Part shown: one piece after another, positions 4,957 through 5,614 of the stretch | Position numbering within the stretch: position 1 is the first letter of the stretch | Layout of the letters: the number at the start of each line of letters is the position of its first letter | Program-made: the position numbers and the translations under genes | Notes under the pieces: model-generated | Told to the model about the DNA's origin: nothing | Database searches by the model: none | What the model saw: the letters and a program-made list of their open reading frames with translations, nothing else | From: an uncultured Eubacteriales bacterium | Lineage (GTDB): Bacteria; Bacillota; Clostridia; Oscillospirales; Oscillospiraceae | Length of the DNA: 5,614 bases | Direction: 5' to 3' | Assembly (NCBI GenBank): GCA_900543085.1 | Contig: UQQF01000080.1 | Coordinates: 1 to 5,614, forward strand

Positions 4957-5614
4957 ATGATCAAGAAAGTTCTTATTATCAATGGAGTCGAGCGTACACT
5001 GGTACTTGAGGGCACCGAAACGCTTGCCAAGGTGCTTCGCGACCGTCTGCTGCTCACCGGATGTAAGATCGGCTGCGGCGAAGGCCACTGCGGAGCGTGC
5101 AACGTCATAGTGGACGGCAAGGTGACACGCTCGTGTATAACCAAGGTCTCCAAGCTGCGCGATTACGCGGAGATAACGACCATCGAGGGCATAGGCACGG
5201 TCGACAACCTGCACCCGCTGCAGGTGGCGTGGATGGCCTACGGCTGCGCACAGTGCGGCTTCTGCTCTCCCGGCTTTATCGTAAGCGCCAAGGTGCTGCT
5301 TGAGAAGAACCCCAACCCCACGCGCGAGGAGGTTCGCGACTGGTTCAACAAGAACCGCAACCTCTGCCGCTGCACGGGCTACAAGCCGCTCATTGACGCC
5401 ACCATGGCCGCGGCGGCCGTCCTGCGCGGGGAGATGAGCAAGGAGGACCTGCTCTTTAAGCCCACCGACAACGTCATAACCGGCACGACCTACGCCCGCC
5501 CGAGCGCGGCGATGAAGGTCACCGGCACCTGGGACTTCGGCGCCGACCAGGCGCTGAGGATGCCCGAGAACACCCTGCGCCTCGCGCTGGTCCAGGCCGA
5601 GGTCAGCCACGCGA
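4957..5614 (+). CDS. mop: Molybdenum aldehyde oxidoreductase, N-terminal part (3' end outside window)
   Basis: The frame is open from ATG (after AAAGGAGGA at 4942-4950, 6-nt gap) to the window end, 219 codons. Residues 1-75 form a plant-type [2Fe-2S] domain with Cys40, 45, 48 and 60 (IGCGEGHCGAC, then SC). Residues 80-158 form the helical [2Fe-2S] domain with Cys100 and 103 (AQCGFCSPGF) and Cys137 and 139 (LCRCTGYKPL). From memory these are the positions used in Desulfovibrio gigas Mop, and Gln99, which contacts the MCD cofactor there, is also kept. After a linker, PSAAMKVTGTWDFGAD begins the molybdenum domain with no FAD domain in between, as in Mop. Family enzymes oxidise aldehydes to carboxylic acids in the cytoplasm; the full length should be about 900 residues. 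The small and MocA-like genes point away from it. Extra cysteines at 36 and 97 differ from D. gigas as I recall it. The active-site region is not visible, so the substrate is unproven. Confidence 0.95.
   Translation, partial: MIKKVLIINGVERTLVLEGTETLAKVLRDRLLLTGCKIGCGEGHCGACNVIVDGKVTRSCITKVSKLRDYAEITTIEGIGTVDNLHPLQVAWMAYGCAQCGFCSPGFIVSAKVLLEKNPNPTREEVRDWFNKNRNLCRCTGYKPLIDATMAAAAVLRGEMSKEDLLFKPTDNVITGTTYARPSAAMKVTGTWDFGADQALRMPENTLRLALVQAEVSHA

Noticed and set aside
4840..5610. Long minus-strand open frame (256 codons)
   Set aside because: It lies antisense to the clearly real mop coding sequence; its Ala/Arg/Gly/Val/Leu-rich translation is what a GC-rich opposite strand produces, and it has no motif.

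Overview
The window looks like part of the chromosome of an obligately anaerobic, GC-rich bacterium. Strong AGGAGG-type ribosome binding sites, TTG starts, frequent ATA (Ile) codons and a Desulfovibrio-type molybdenum aldehyde oxidoreductase fit a clostridial (Oscillospirales-like) or synergistete gut anaerobe. The sequence alone does not settle the taxon.

Layout. (1) Positions 1-126 are the 3' end of an alpha/beta hydrolase gene on +, followed by a strong intrinsic terminator (about 180-215). (2) Positions 216-1080 are a visibly AT-richer accessory patch. It holds a possible 3' gene remnant (234-302, +) with its own hairpin terminator, and one unrecognised three-helix membrane protein (373-912, -). 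(3) Positions 1189-3215 are a two-gene operon on the minus strand: a histidine-phosphatase/HD-domain fusion, then xdhC overlapping it by 4 bp (ATGA). It has a good sigma70-type promoter at 3306-3334. (4) Positions 3363-3446 carry three 25-bp tandem units, the last of which forms the left arm of a 14-bp hairpin that probably terminates the next gene. (5) Positions 3470-4399 (-) encode a MocA/MobA-like nucleotidyltransferase fused to a ModE-like winged helix, starting at TTG. (6) Positions 4550-4810 (-) encode a small unrecognised protein, also starting at TTG. (7) Positions 4811-4956 are a divergent control region with palindromes. (8) Positions 4957-5614 (+, running off the end) are the N-terminal 219 codons of a mop-type aldehyde oxidoreductase.

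How it works together. Mop is the apoenzyme of the xanthine-oxidase family. It carries two [2Fe-2S] clusters and, in Desulfovibrio gigas, molybdopterin cytosine dinucleotide (MCD). A MocA-like enzyme makes MCD, and XdhC binds, matures and delivers the molybdenum cofactor to such enzymes. Positions 1189-5614 therefore read as one module: enzyme, cofactor nucleotidyltransferase with a possible built-in regulator, cofactor chaperone, and a phosphatase/phosphohydrolase fusion plus a small protein of unknown role. The most unusual points are the transferase-ModE fusion, the phosphatase-HD fusion coupled to xdhC, and the palindromes in the mop divergent promoter region.
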